DNA of 64,000 nucleotides from Incurvaria masculella. Its lineage: Eukaryota > Arthropoda > Insecta > Lepidoptera > Incurvariidae. Below, piece by piece: positions 1-9,865 of this stretch. Location of the stretch: the NCBI GenBank assembly GCA_946894095.1, contig OX335652.1:15089001-15153000 (forward strand), in the 5' to 3' direction. The notes under the pieces were generated by a model. It saw only the letters and a program-made list of their open reading frames with translations. It had not been told where the DNA came from and did not search any database. Positions within the stretch are counted from its first letter, which is position 1; every line of letters begins with the position of its first letter. The position numbers and the translations under genes are program-made.

Positions 1-60
1 AAGATTCCGCAAATGTAAATCTGTAAAATTCTGTGTACAAATACATAAAGCTACAATTCA

Positions 61-79
61 TTATTTTCTACTTTTTCAG
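61..79 (+). promoter_or_regulatory. Candidate splice acceptor upstream of the amine-oxidase-like gene
   Basis: A long pyrimidine run ends in TTTTTCAG at 79. It could begin an untranslated or alternative exon of the downstream gene. No long coding frame follows it, so its use is uncertain. Confidence 0.3.
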
Positions 80-418
80 ACGATAGCGCGATCTAAATTT
101 TGTTTAAGAATCACCTGAATTGCGTATGTATCATACAGTTATTATTATATGTTATGTTATCAATGCCACAATGCAATGAAGTAATGCAAAGATGTTTGTA
201 CCAAAATGTGTGTAAATATTGTTGCTGGCTTGAAATAAAAAAAATAAAAAAATGTTTGTCAATTAGATGTCACTGTAATATCGACACCAGTAAAAAATAT
301 AAACAATTCGATTTTAGTTTAATTTTGATTTGTGACACATCCAGTGAAGATGTGGAAGGATAATGGGACAAAATCGTCATAAATATCTAGCGAAATTCAT
401 GTTTACTTAAAATTTCAG

Positions 419-2128
419 TGTGTGTATCCAGAACCGATGGTTGAGCAATCGCATTCGTTTAAAGATTACATCACCGCTGATATTATTGTATTAGGATGTA
501 GTCTACCAGGCATTGTGGCTGCCCACAAGCTGAAGAAGAAATTCGGCGACAGCATGGATATAGTTATGCTTGATTTAGCAGATGAAGCGACCACTGGACA
601 ATCTGGGCAGAATGTTTCCTTTCAAATCGATGTCATGGAGAAAGAAGACAGATATTTGAGTTCGTTCAACAACATCGCCGAGGACTGTAGCATCAACCAG
701 TTTTACATTTTAAAGTACGCTAGTGAGTTTAACGTGCAAATACCGGAAAGTATTATTTTTCCTAAGTCTGAAGATATATGCGAGGATAGCAAGGTTTTTC
801 AGTTTCGAAATGGATCATTCTCTGAATGCTCCCATAATTATCATAGCTTCAAATTTGTGAACATCTTTGAAAGATTCGAATTGAATCAGTTTCAAATGTC
901 ATTGAACGATAGCATGCATTCATTATATTATTTACCGAAAACCCTTGAAGAAGCAAACAGACTGGAACTTCTTTACTATGATAGTACAAGCATGGAATCA
1001 TATATACGCCAATGTTTGTTCATGGAGACCTCAAGAGATATTATGAGGATGGCCGTAAAAGTGATTTGCGGTGTTAGCCCCGAAAAGGTGTCTGTTTTAT
1101 TTTATCTACATCAAAGCCACCGACAAAATGGTGTTCATAATTTTCTAGACGGATCCAATACACTTCTCCAAGAAAGAGTTTTATCTTTCTGCCGAAAGAA
1201 ACTTTTAGGTAAGCTTATGGAAAGCGTGGCGGATATTACGGTTACCACAAAACCTATTTGGCAGATCAGAACCTTCACCAATCATCAAGTTATTCTTGAA
1301 ACATTGAAAGGAGATAGAAACTATGTCTGCACTCTTCTCGCTCTCGCTTTACGCCCAGAACAGCTCCACGATATTCGAATGGACAGCCGATTGCTAGCAC
1401 ACCGTGCCGAAATTAAACCAGTCCTCGACATGGACCCCAACCGTTCCAAGAGATTTGCGGTACAGTACCAAGAAAACTTCTGGCGAATTCAAGGCTACAG
1501 CGGAGATATATTCAGCCTCAAAGGACCTATCATATGGGCCATGGAGTTGCCTACGTTATCAGGTACTGGCAGCACGCAAAGGTATCCAACTATTGTAGGA
1601 TATCTGAATTGCAGCAAAGACGAAGATCCCGAGGGTAGCAAAGAAGCTGTAATAACTCAACTTGTGAAGCTATTTGGCGATGATGCATTGAAACCTGTGA
1701 AATATAAGGAGACCGATTTTATTGATCTTTACATTCCACATTGTGGGGACTATGTTGGCCTGCAACGGCTGACGGATACGGAAGGTTCTCGAGGATTGGA
1801 ATGGGGAGCACTAGATGTGTTTGGGGAAGGTGACTTGAGCGCTGCATTAGAAGCCGGCCATAAAGCATATTTGCACGTTGTAAAAACACTGAGGCCACAG
1901 GCAAGTTCCTTTACCGAAATCAGTGCAACAGAATGGCCGCATCTTTTGCCTAGGTTTTCAGCTACACGATACTACTCTTCTATTAATTACATTAGCGGCA
2001 CCAGATTTGTAGCAATTAGTGGACTTACTTTCATTTCTTATTTCGGAATCAAAGCAGCGTTTACATATTTATTTTGGTTAACTTTCAGAAGATACCTATC
2101 AAAAATGTTTGATCGTTTTCGTGTATAG
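419..2128 (+). CDS. Flavin monoamine oxidase-like protein, catalytic residues diverged; single or terminal exon
   Basis: The open frame gives a protein of about 563 residues from ATG 437. A splice-acceptor-like TTTCAG ends at 418 and the frame stays open upstream to 383, so this may be a last exon with 5' exons outside the window. Residue numbers here count from 422. Residues 20-52 look like an FAD-binding beta-alpha-beta unit, but the middle glycine of GxGxxG is serine (GCSLPG, 25-30). Residues 190-250 follow the monoamine oxidase helical region. Residues 343-400 (FWRIQGYSG and after) and 405-445 follow the substrate domain. Residues 522-556 are hydrophobic, matching the C-terminal membrane tail of MAO. 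By my alignment the covalent-flavin Cys aligns with D443 (C441 is nearby), the flavin N5 lysine with R344, and the second aromatic-cage Tyr with D471. Known MAOs oxidise amines at the outer mitochondrial membrane. I infer that this protein may bind flavin poorly or lack that activity. Prenylcysteine oxidase is a weaker alternative. Confidence 0.75.
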   Translation, partial: CVYPEPMVEQSHSFKDYITADIIVLGCSLPGIVAAHKLKKKFGDSMDIVMLDLADEATTGQSGQNVSFQIDVMEKEDRYLSSFNNIAEDCSINQFYILKYASEFNVQIPESIIFPKSEDICEDSKVFQFRNGSFSECSHNYHSFKFVNIFERFELNQFQMSLNDSMHSLYYLPKTLEEANRLELLYYDSTSMESYIRQCLFMETSRDIMRMAVKVICGVSPEKVSVLFYLHQSHRQNGVHNFLDGSNTLLQERVLSFCRKKLLGKLMESVADITVTTKPIWQIRTFTNHQVILETLKGDRNYVCTLLALALRPEQLHDIRMDSRLLAHRAEIKPVLDMDPNRSKRFAVQYQENFWRIQGYSGDIFSLKGPIIWAMELPTLSGTGSTQRYPTIVGYLNCSKDEDPEGSKEAVITQLVKLFGDDALKPVKYKETDFIDLYIPHCGDYVGLQRLTDTEGSRGLEWGALDVFGEGDLSAALEAGHKAYLHVVKTLRPQASSFTEISATEWPHLLPRFSATRYYSSINYISGTRFVAISGLTFISYFGIKAAFTYLFWLTFRRYLSKMFDRFRV

Positions 2129-2183
2129 AAATATTTATTATTTTTTACTATAATGCCTATTTTATTTTGTAAAGAGTTATAGA

Positions 2184-2237
2184 AATAAAACTTTTTAAAT
2201 TTAACTCAAATACGTACTCATACAAAAGGTAAATAAA
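2184..2237 (+). terminator. Poly(A) signals of the amine-oxidase-like gene
   Basis: AATAAA occurs at 2184-2189, 56 bases after the stop codon, and again at about 2232-2237. Either fits the 3' end of the gene. Confidence 0.55.
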
Positions 2238-2256
2238 GTAATTTAACTATACCTGC

Positions 2257-2501
2257 TGGATTATAGAGCGGGTTAGCTGAGTCGCTTAATGCTGGACTAC
2301 TTGGTGTGCCGGCTTATAGAGCGGGTTAGCTGAGTCGCTTAATGCCGAACTATTAGGTGTGCTGGATTATAGAGCGGGTTAGCTGAGTCGTTTAATGCCG
2401 GACTACTTGTTGTGCCGGATTATAGAGCGGGTTAGCTAAGTCGTTTAATGCCGGACTACTTAGTGTGCCGGATTGATGAGCGCCGGATTACCGAGCGCCT
2501 A
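2257..2501. repeat. 53-bp tandem repeat (minisatellite), about 4 copies plus a degenerate end
   Basis: Units begin at 2257, 2310, 2363, 2416 and 2469, exactly 53 bases apart. Each carries TTATAGAGCGGGTTAGCT and then a GCCGGACTACTT-like segment. The units differ by a few substitutions. The last is cut short and runs into GAGCGCC-type fragments. The array begins just after the gene's poly(A) region. Confidence 0.9.
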
Positions 2502-3224
2502 CTCTATGTAATATTTTTAACATATTTTTATTCGTGAAAGGTTAATATTGTCATGCAAGCTATCAGTGAGCTGCTGCATAAAGAGACTTGTAATTTAAAT
2601 ATTGCTACAATGTTTTGACGTGAAGCAGAACTTTGCTTCACTTCTTAACTTAGTCAACAAATCAAATCCTAACGTCAGATTTCAAAGTGCCGCCTATACT
2701 ATCTGATTTACAAGTCGTCACTCCGCGAACTCTTGACACACCCGCCCTTGATATGCGACAGACTGGTGACAGACGATTGTGCAGTCTGTCGCGGTCCCTG
2801 TCACTTGTCACGAGGGTTGGGCATGTTCCACGGACCTAATCGATTAATGCAATCTTTGTGAGATGAGATTTAAAATGCATGAATGTGTAATGAGATGTAT
2901 CCTAGACACTTGAACTGACTTTTGACCTAAACCACTGCACAATATTTATTGTATACACACATGTCAACTTCACGCATCCTCGAAAGAGAAGGCGAAGGTG
3001 TCAAAACTAGATACATTCAAGGAATTAAAGGTAAAGAAATTTCTGTACTAAAGCGTCACTGCAACAAATATATTGGATAGTACATAGGATTAGAGTTATT
3101 GTTAAAAGGAGACCTCATGCACACCAATGATCGGGTTGGACGCTCTTGGCAGACGGCGACAATGTTTGTGGAGTGTTTAAATCAATTTAGAGTTGATAAT
3201 TTAATGTATTTAATTGATACGATA

Positions 3225-3400
3225 TTACCGTTATCTCATTAATTTGAGTTTCAGCGACATCTATGTGCTTCAAGCATTGTAATGGAGTTTTTGAAAATAA
3301 TCTAAAAAAGTTTTTGGTCGTGACATTCGTCTAAAGCATGATTCGAACCTGCGACCTTTTTATTACATGCCGTATCAAAATACACATGTTGGGATAGCTT
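3225..3400 (-). mobile_element. SINE-B copy (tRNA-derived SINE), degenerate
   Basis: Read on the minus strand, a tRNA T-arm/B-box-like segment (GGTCGCAGGTTCGAATC, about 3340-3356) is followed by a body ending in CTCAAATTAATGAGATAACGG near 3225. The same body recurs at 41068 and on both arms at 54151-54356. The A-box side is decayed. Confidence 0.6.
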
Positions 3401-3580
3401 AGTCGGTTTTTTTTTATGTGACTGGACATGGATGGCTAATACCACACCTTCTGTCATGGTATTAGCCCAACACACCACATGGGAACTAGGTACCATGCCA
3501 GGATCTTCCTTATATCGTTAGAGCATTGGGCTTGTAATCCAAAGGTCGCAGTTTCGATTCATGTGAAACTCAAATTAATA
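3386..3580 (+). mobile_element. tRNA-like SINE-B head split by a SINE-A fragment
   Basis: A D-arm/A-box-like piece (GGATAGCTTAGTCGG, about 3392-3406) and an anticodon/T-arm piece starting TTAGAGCATTGGGC at about 3518 would together make a continuous tRNA-like sequence. A poly-T-led SINE-A fragment lies between them. The anticodon loop CTTGTAA would read TGT (threonine). After the T arm, GAAACTCAAATTAAT matches the SINE-B tail, so this is a SINE and not a tRNA gene. Confidence 0.6.
3407..3517 (-). mobile_element. SINE-A 3' fragment, nested in SINE-B
   Basis: On the minus strand the sequence runs from the GGCATGGTACCTAG region through the TATTAGCCATCCATGTCC motif to a poly(A) tail, seen here as a T-run at 3408-3416. 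It matches the 3' end of the full copies at 41713 and 59251, so it is 5'-truncated. Confidence 0.8.
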
Positions 3581-3984
3581 AGATTTACATTTATTGTGCT
3601 TAAAACCAAATTATTGTCTTTCAACGAGCTTTATGCGATTTCATTGATTGATTTAACTCCATATTTTAGTGTCCTTAGAACATTCGAATAGAACAAACAA
3701 AATGATAAGTGCTTCAACATTTTGTTTATTTACGGATATTATTGAATTAAAACAATATTTTCCACAATTTATTCTTCCCGCTGACACAAAGCCCACGGCT
3801 TCTCTCATCGCATCATCTCGCAAAAGAGGAGTGCAACGACCGAGCATCATCCTCGAATAAATACATATATTAGGCTTGGAGCACATCGTTCTTACTGTTT
3901 CGTCACAGGTTAAGGTGCCGTACATTTTTTTTTCGTTTTTTTAATCTACAGAAAAAAATATAAAAGTTCGGTTCTTCAGAACAT

Positions 3985-4126
3985 TAAGGGCCCTTTTCAC
4001 CTACTGCTGATTAGTTTATTTACCACATAATAAGGGCCTTTCTTAGCAGCTTTCAATCGATATCAGTACAAGATAATCAGCACTTGAGTACTAAAGGCCC
4101 TTTAAGTGTTGGTGAAAACCATGCTT
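3985..4126. mobile_element. Possible small MITE with GGGCCCTTTTCACC-like ends
   Basis: AAGGGCCCTTTTCACC at about 3988 and the reverse complement of GGTGAAAACC near 4117, with AAAGGCCCTTTAAG at about 4099, resemble decayed terminal inverted repeats. The match is imperfect and I see no second copy. Confidence 0.3.
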
Positions 4127-4739
4127 AGAGATTTAATTTAGAGAGAGGTACTTAAAACTTGGTTACTTGTTTTAATTCATTTCGGAACTTGGACTTCCTT
4201 TTGTTTTAGGAAGTGGTTCGAAAGTAATCTCAACAAAAATGAAAATAGGGTATAAGAGCAGTCCTTGCCATAACCTTAGCATATCTTCAAATTCGAAGAG
4301 TCCTGATAAAAAAACCATCACAGAAGATAATATCTTGAGACCTAAATTTGCAAAATGTATCATTTCGTCAACTAGTGGCGGGGACGTATTTCGATGCGAT
4401 GGCTCGACTCTTGTTGGGATAACTAGCCCGCACTCTTCGTTCGTCACCGCGTCACCAGCGTCATCTGCTTGCCCAATATCAGCCTAATCTCTCGAAGGCA
4501 CCGTTTTTTTTGCCTATAGAAGAATTAATTCTTGCTAGTATTTAAAATAACTTTTGCCAAGAAACTTAGATTCCTTTTTCATCTAAGCCAAGAAAGTATT
4601 CTTGGCAAAATTTCCATTATATATATATTTCTAATGGTAAAAAGCAAGTATTTAAAAAATGACGGCGGGCTCAGTGTGTGGTTTGATAAATGTTGGAAAA
4701 AATGGAAAACACAAATAAATTATAGTTTTATAATATTTG

Positions 4740-5585
4740 CTTTGACGGCTTTCCGCGCGCTTCATATGTCAAATATTAAATGTCATTAGTAATTGTTTGG
4801 CGTCTGTTTATATCAATCAAGTTTTTGAAGTTCGTCGCATTTCAAAATGGAAAAAATATTGAACAAAGAATTTGTTTGAAGTTTTGTGTTTCCAATGAAA
4901 TATCTTGTGCTGATGCATTCAAAATGCTACAAAAAGCCTACGGGGACTCTGTTCTCTCAAAAACAAGAGTATACGAGTGGTATTCGTCGTTCAAAAATGG
5001 TCTCAAAGAAGTTGACGATGCACCTCGTCGTGGACGCCCTTCAACATCAACTACCGATGATAACGTCAATAAAGTTAAAGAAATCGTACTCGAAAATCGT
5101 CAAACAGTCAATAAGGAGTACTACCTGGCCATAATTAAGCGTTTAAGAGATGCTGTGCGTAGAAATTGACCGGAATTGTGGCAAAACAACTCATGGATCT
5201 TGCACCATGACAATGTTCCGTCTCAGAAAGCGCGCATCGTGACCGATTATTTGACCAAACATACTGTAAATACATTCCAACAGGCACCGTATTCTCCGGA
5301 TATGGCACCATGTGACTTTATCCTGTTCTCAAAACTTAAATTACCCCTTCGTGGAAAGACATTTTCGAGCATCGATGAAATAAAAGAAAATGCGACGAAG
5401 GCATTGAAAGCCATTCCTTCACCGGACTATCAAAAGTATATGGAAGAATGGGTTAAGCGTTGGCGTATGTGCATCGCTTCAGACGGTTGTTATTTTGAAG
5501 GTGATAAAATAAATGTATCCGAAAATTAACACATTTTTTTTTTATTTATCAATTCCCGGAACTTTTTGATCATAATATGTATAAA
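4740..5585 (+). mobile_element. Dead mariner (DD34D) transposon, internally deleted
   Basis: A mariner-like 5' leader with GAAGTTCGTCGCATTTC precedes the transposase start, and a 3' end with CCCGGAACTTTTTGATCAT follows it. I cannot find the matching left inverted repeat, so the left boundary is approximate. Confidence 0.75.
4847..5529 (+). pseudogene. mariner transposase pseudogene
   Basis: The start codon at 4847 opens MEKILNKE and then hits a stop. The family sequence resumes in another frame (RICLKFCVSN), so there is a frameshift near 4865. The N-terminal helix-turn-helix region (to about 5090, ending RRGRPSTST) is present. At about 5100 it jumps from LENRQ to TVNKEYYL, which removes the middle of the protein including the first catalytic Asp. 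A TGA at 5167-5169 sits where RNRPELW needs Arg, one transition from CGA. The second and third catalytic Asp remain (HHDN and APCDF, 34 residues between them), which places it in the DD34D mariner group. The protein would cut and join DNA at TA sites if intact. This copy cannot, but its surviving ends could be acted on in trans. Confidence 0.88.
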
Positions 5586-7730
5586 CAATAAAATGTATTA
5601 CCCACCTTGTAGTGTTATAAAATATGAATTTCATTAAATTTCTGTAAGGCAAGGTATAATAAGGTACAAGGTATACCATGTCAATACCAAGACATGGTAT
5701 TGACATGTTATGATGTTGACGTCCTTAGCTCTAGTTCTAAGTGGTGTGAGATGCATAAACAAATTCCCTGTTCAAAGCTTGCCTACGAAGATCAAATAGT
5801 TCAACATTAACATCCTTTTCTGTTTGTTTACAGCTGCGACATATGCACCCTAATAAAATCGAAATGCCCTTTTAATCTTCAAGGCAAATACGCTGCCTTA
5901 TGATCCAGGTTTTGTGTAGGAAGTAGGTCCTGTGTTGTGTCTTGTCTGAAGGAGCCTCGAGTGTTCAGCCAAAGCGGATATCAACTTACGAGATCAAAGA
6001 TTGCTTTCCTTCATCGGTATTAAATATAAGTAGTCAAATAATTTATATTTTCCTTTGACTTGGCTTCCCTGGCGCCTTTGAAGATATTCGCAAGAGGTGT
6101 TTGCTGTATAAGAACTATGTTTAATAGTATTTTGTATTAACGTAATGAATACAAATAAATCTCATTTTAAAGATACCAAATATATTTTATCTTTGCAATA
6201 TTTTTAATTCCTTACATATTAAATTCGTTTTACTCTTTTTTAACTTTTCTGAAAAAGCTTAGTTTTTTAATCTTGAAACGTATGTTTCTCACCATTTACC
6301 CAATATAATAGTAATGATTTTTCTAACCATAGCTTGTTCTTATGCGTACGCATGTAGTTCTCTCTCCCACGTGTATACTTGACATGGAGAAGAGAGTATA
6401 AATCCAAAAAAATGCCATGCAAATCTTTACATGGTTATTTAAGTATTAAATAACGCTACTAAAACAACTGACTCACTTTGCACTTAAAAAATAAAAAATT
6501 ACGATCAGATAATCGATACAAAAATTGATGAAAATTGGCTAAATTACATCTTCGTATTGGTTATGGTATTATTATTATTTTCTGATCCGCTTAAATTATA
6601 TATTTACTTAAATTTAATTTCTAAACAATCGGCTTCGACTTGTCTATTTAAGATTATCTCAAAATCCTTGAAAATGATCACAAAAATCTAATATGAAATA
6701 AATTTATAAAGTTATGTCAATTTTTAACTAACGCAGTCGGTGTTGTATATAACTTTAAAATGATAATGCATTAAAATTATGAATTTCGTTTTTAAAGTAC
6801 GCACCCTTTTCTGTGCCCTATGATGGAACATTTTCAAATTATATTTCATTATAGTATATTCTCAGATCCATAAATTCACTCTGATCGGCTCTTCACTTCA
6901 TGTCGGTGACCACTTGGAGTCAGGTCCTACCTACGCAGGCTGCTTTATTGGTTGAAATTGCTCCTAAATGCTCCCAATAAGCTTGTTGAGGAATATTTAC
7001 GGTACACTAAGCTCTCCTTGCGGTGCCTTTCGTCCGAACCACTACTTTTATATGTAAATAAGAGGGTTATAAAGTCGAAAATATACGGATCGGTTGTTCT
7101 GGTGACGTCACACTGGGAAGCAGACCTTTTGAGCTGCCTACGTAAATTTCTCGACCACCTATGGGACAAGAATTGCTCTTAAATTGCTCTAAGTTATTTG
7201 AGTTCTTTGCGAAAAATGTCTGAGCCGCTTTGTGATAACGAGATATCCAACTAGGGATGTGAAAAAATACAATTATTTATAAAAACAATCATACTTATTA
7301 GGACAAAGAGAAATCTCTCTAAAGTGCGTTCCCTCACTCCTCGGGATCGGAATTAAATACTTGTTCTTTTTTAATTATTCAAATAATAGGTACTTGGAGA
7401 TAAAACAATAATAGCGATAAAGAATTACGGAGCTTGAAGCGAATTTCCGAAAGAATGCTTGTTGATTTAGCCTTCAATCACGTAGCTACGAAGAAACCGA
7501 TAACATTGGAGCAACCGATCGACGTGATTTTTAGGGCCCCATCGCAAAAACAAAAACACGTACCCCACTTCTTTCTTAGACTCCAAGATAGACCTGAAAT
7601 TCGTTTATTTTTCAACATCAGGTGCAAACACACTTCTGGATTCGTCATGTTTTTAAAGATATGTTGATATGGATAGAATAACAAACCGACAGAGATATAA
7701 GTAAATATAAGCATGTACGTCGCTTATTCC
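5586..7730. other. Non-coding stretch
   Basis: No gene or clear repeat is visible. It holds a perfect 13-bp hairpin at 5677-5707. A short segment at about 5946-6010 has weak similarity to 18090-18150. Short open frames at 6945-7182 and 7434-7667 lie on both strands and have no recognisable family features. Confidence 0.5.
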
Positions 7731-7734
7731 AAGG

Positions 7735-8003
7735 AATGTGACATGTATGTATGTAAAATCGACCGTGAAGCAAGGACACTTTAATTAAAGAAAGATCCTT
7801 GTAAAAATAACTCATCTCTAAATAATCTCTTGAGCAGGTGGCGAAATTGGTTAGACTCAATACCCGCGAATCATATGTTTTGCTGGTTCAGGTCCAGCCT
7901 TGCAGTATAATCGTAAAGAGATTATTTTTACAGGGATCTTTCTTAAATTAATATGTCCTTGCTTAACGGTCGATTATACATACATACATGTCACATTCTG
8001 ACA
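7735..8003. mobile_element. Inverted-repeat element with a tRNA-like core
   Basis: The left arm 7735-7815 and right arm 7919-8003 are inverted copies of each other over about 80 bases, starting GAATGTGACATGTATGTATG and including CGACCGTGAAGCAAGGACA with few mismatches. The roughly 80-bp centre is tRNA-like. Single arms recur at 37995-38030 and 60139-60195, so it is a dispersed family. No transposase is present. Confidence 0.7.
7832..7906 (+). repeat. tRNA-like sequence inside the inverted-repeat element (not a functional tRNA)
   Basis: The D-arm-like GGTGGCGAAATTGGTTAGAC resembles bacterial or organellar leucine tRNAs. The T arm GCTGGTTCAGGTCCAGC has a perfect 5-bp stem. The conserved A in the T-loop is G, the anticodon stem does not pair well and the acceptor ends do not match, so it is degenerate. 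Confidence 0.5.
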
Positions 8004-8621
8004 GAGAAATATATTTTAGCATTTCATATGTTCGGAATAAGTATGGAGATAGGGTCATATTTTATTCTCATTTAAACTTTTCATTTTCACGACCATCGTT
8101 TATATAAGCTCATTAGGCTTACAAGTATAAAATACTTTCGAATAACGCTCTTTGATTTACAGCTTTATTAGCACGCGCGTTCTCATTCAGCTGTCCGGCT
8201 CTGCGCTCATCTAATTATCGGCACATCAGGATAAAGTCAAGTGCGTACATTGTCATCGTCAGGCTGCGAGGAAGTAGTTTCGCGATGTTGAAACGATGGC
8301 TTCGGTGAAATTCGCTTACGGGCCCGGAAGTTCCGGAGTGAGATCAGAGATGTCACTCACTCAGTAACGTTAGTCAGCAATGTATGGGTGTAAACGTTAC
8401 AGTGCTATCTGTCTCAGTACGAGAATATAACATACAATTAATTCCATAATTAATTGTCGGAACAACCAAGAAATAGTTTAATTAATTGACGAAAAGAAGA
8501 ATTTCCAAACGTCACTGACATAAGTAGTTGATATGAATGAAATGTTACTTTTGACACTATTTGGTTAGTCTAATTGCTATTACATATACCACAACAAGTC
8601 GATTCAAAAGATATCTTAACG
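8004..8621. other. Non-coding stretch
   Basis: No repeat or gene recognised. About 8170-8350 is more GC-rich than its surroundings and includes GGGCCCGGAAGTTCCGG. It has no convincing open frame. Confidence 0.4.
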
Positions 8622-9530
8622 TAGCCAACCGGCTAATACCACACCCAGCGTGGTGATATTAGCCCAACGCACCGCATTCCCGAAGGAGCGCAAAGCCAAG
8701 ACTTCCCTTTATGAGGGTAACCATCCTCATAAAGGGAATTTAACTGGAAGAAAATCACAATCAATACTTCATTGTCGATTCAACAATCTGTTTATCTAAT
8801 GCGATGGTACCAATTCAGACGGGCTTATTCCTGCCATCCAGCATCGAAAGAAAACTTACAGTTCTACATGAACCACTCGCATTCGTGACAAAATGTACTT
8901 AAGGTGGCCCAACCCGGCGGCCTCAACTCATTTGCGGGCACGGTACAAAACCGTGCTGTTGCGCTCTGGGACCTTCTCTGTTTCTAAGAATAAGACAGGC
9001 TCCGTTATGAGGAAGATGCAACCTGTCCACAAAAAAGACAATGTGCATAGTGTATGATTTGGTAAGATTTACGAAAATTTTAATTTCAAAACGACTTATA
9101 GCTAAAAGTAAACCACGACCGCTGTAGTCAAAAATCTAACAAAAACCAAATAGATTATAAATCTTTATTAAATAAGCTATGTCTGATGACTAATCTTTTG
9201 AAGATGTTCTTACTTAATCATTGCGTAATCCACCTCTAAAGTTATTGTATAAAACGCGCGAAAAATCCGAACTTTCGGACGTTATAACTTGGAAACCAAA
9301 CACAATTTTACAATGCCAATGGTCATCAGACATCTAGTTCAATCAAACAAAGCTATTTTGAGCAAAATTTTGGATCTCTGACAAGAAATATAGGCGTGAT
9401 CTTCTTTCCCCTTTTGTATGGGGAGATGAGCGGGTTGGGCCACCTTAAGTTCAATATACTTATCGATTTGAATGCAGCAGATCTCTGTTATACAAGTCAA
9501 GTTCTTGCCCCACTTAGCTACGAGGCGTTT
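8622..9530 (-). mobile_element. SINE-A (tRNA-head type), split by a TTAA MITE
   Basis: On the minus strand, 8622-8898 holds the SINE-A 3' end and body. The tRNA-like head is at 9449-9530 (minus strand TAGCTAAGTGG A-box, then a decayed B-box). The 550-bp TTAA element lies between them, so the SINE was there first. Confidence 0.7.
8899..9448. mobile_element. TTAA-flanked MITE, full-length copy 1
   Basis: TTAA at 8899-8902 and 9445-9448 bounds terminal inverted repeats GGTGGCCCAACCCG / CGGGTTGGGCCACC. There is no coding capacity. An internal palindrome CACGGTACAAAACCGTG lies near the left end. The TTAA duplication suggests mobilisation by a piggyBac-type transposase, but the ends are not canonical piggyBac. 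Confidence 0.88.
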
Positions 9531-9689
9531 CTTCATAAAGTACCTAGTGCAAGTAGACATTACTGTTAGTTTTACTAAATATCACTCTTAGTTTTAGAAT
9601 AAGACTAATGTCCTTAGATTGTTCGGATTGAAAGTAATGCCAAAGATAATACTAATATTGGTAATGCACTATGTCTGAGTTTTTATGCT

Positions 9690-9865
9690 GTCTCTGATGT
9701 CGATGTCGGCCGTGATGCGGAGTGACGGGGGGCGGGCGGCGGCGCGGCGGCGGCGGTGCGGAGGTGGCGGCTGCCTTTGATGTCGCGCCGTGACCGCGCG
9801 GGGGTGCGGGGGAGGCGAGGGGCAGCGGGCGGAGGCAACGCGTGTTTGTCGCAAAATGCGGATCG
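9690..9865. other. GC-rich, CpG-dense island
   Basis: A run of GGCGGCGGCG-type sequence stands in AT-rich surroundings. It could be a promoter or first exon of an unseen transcript, or simple GCN-repeat expansion. The minus-strand frame here is Pro/Arg/Ala-rich and unlike a known protein. Confidence 0.4.

Noticed and set aside
100..363. 87-residue frame upstream of the amine-oxidase-like gene, as a possible first exon
   Set aside because: Its sequence is Cys/Lys/Ile-rich without family features and it ends before the acceptor at 418 in a different frame.
2257..2501. Possible CRISPR-like array
   Set aside because: The units are contiguous 53-bp tandem repeats without spacers, and the genome is eukaryotic.
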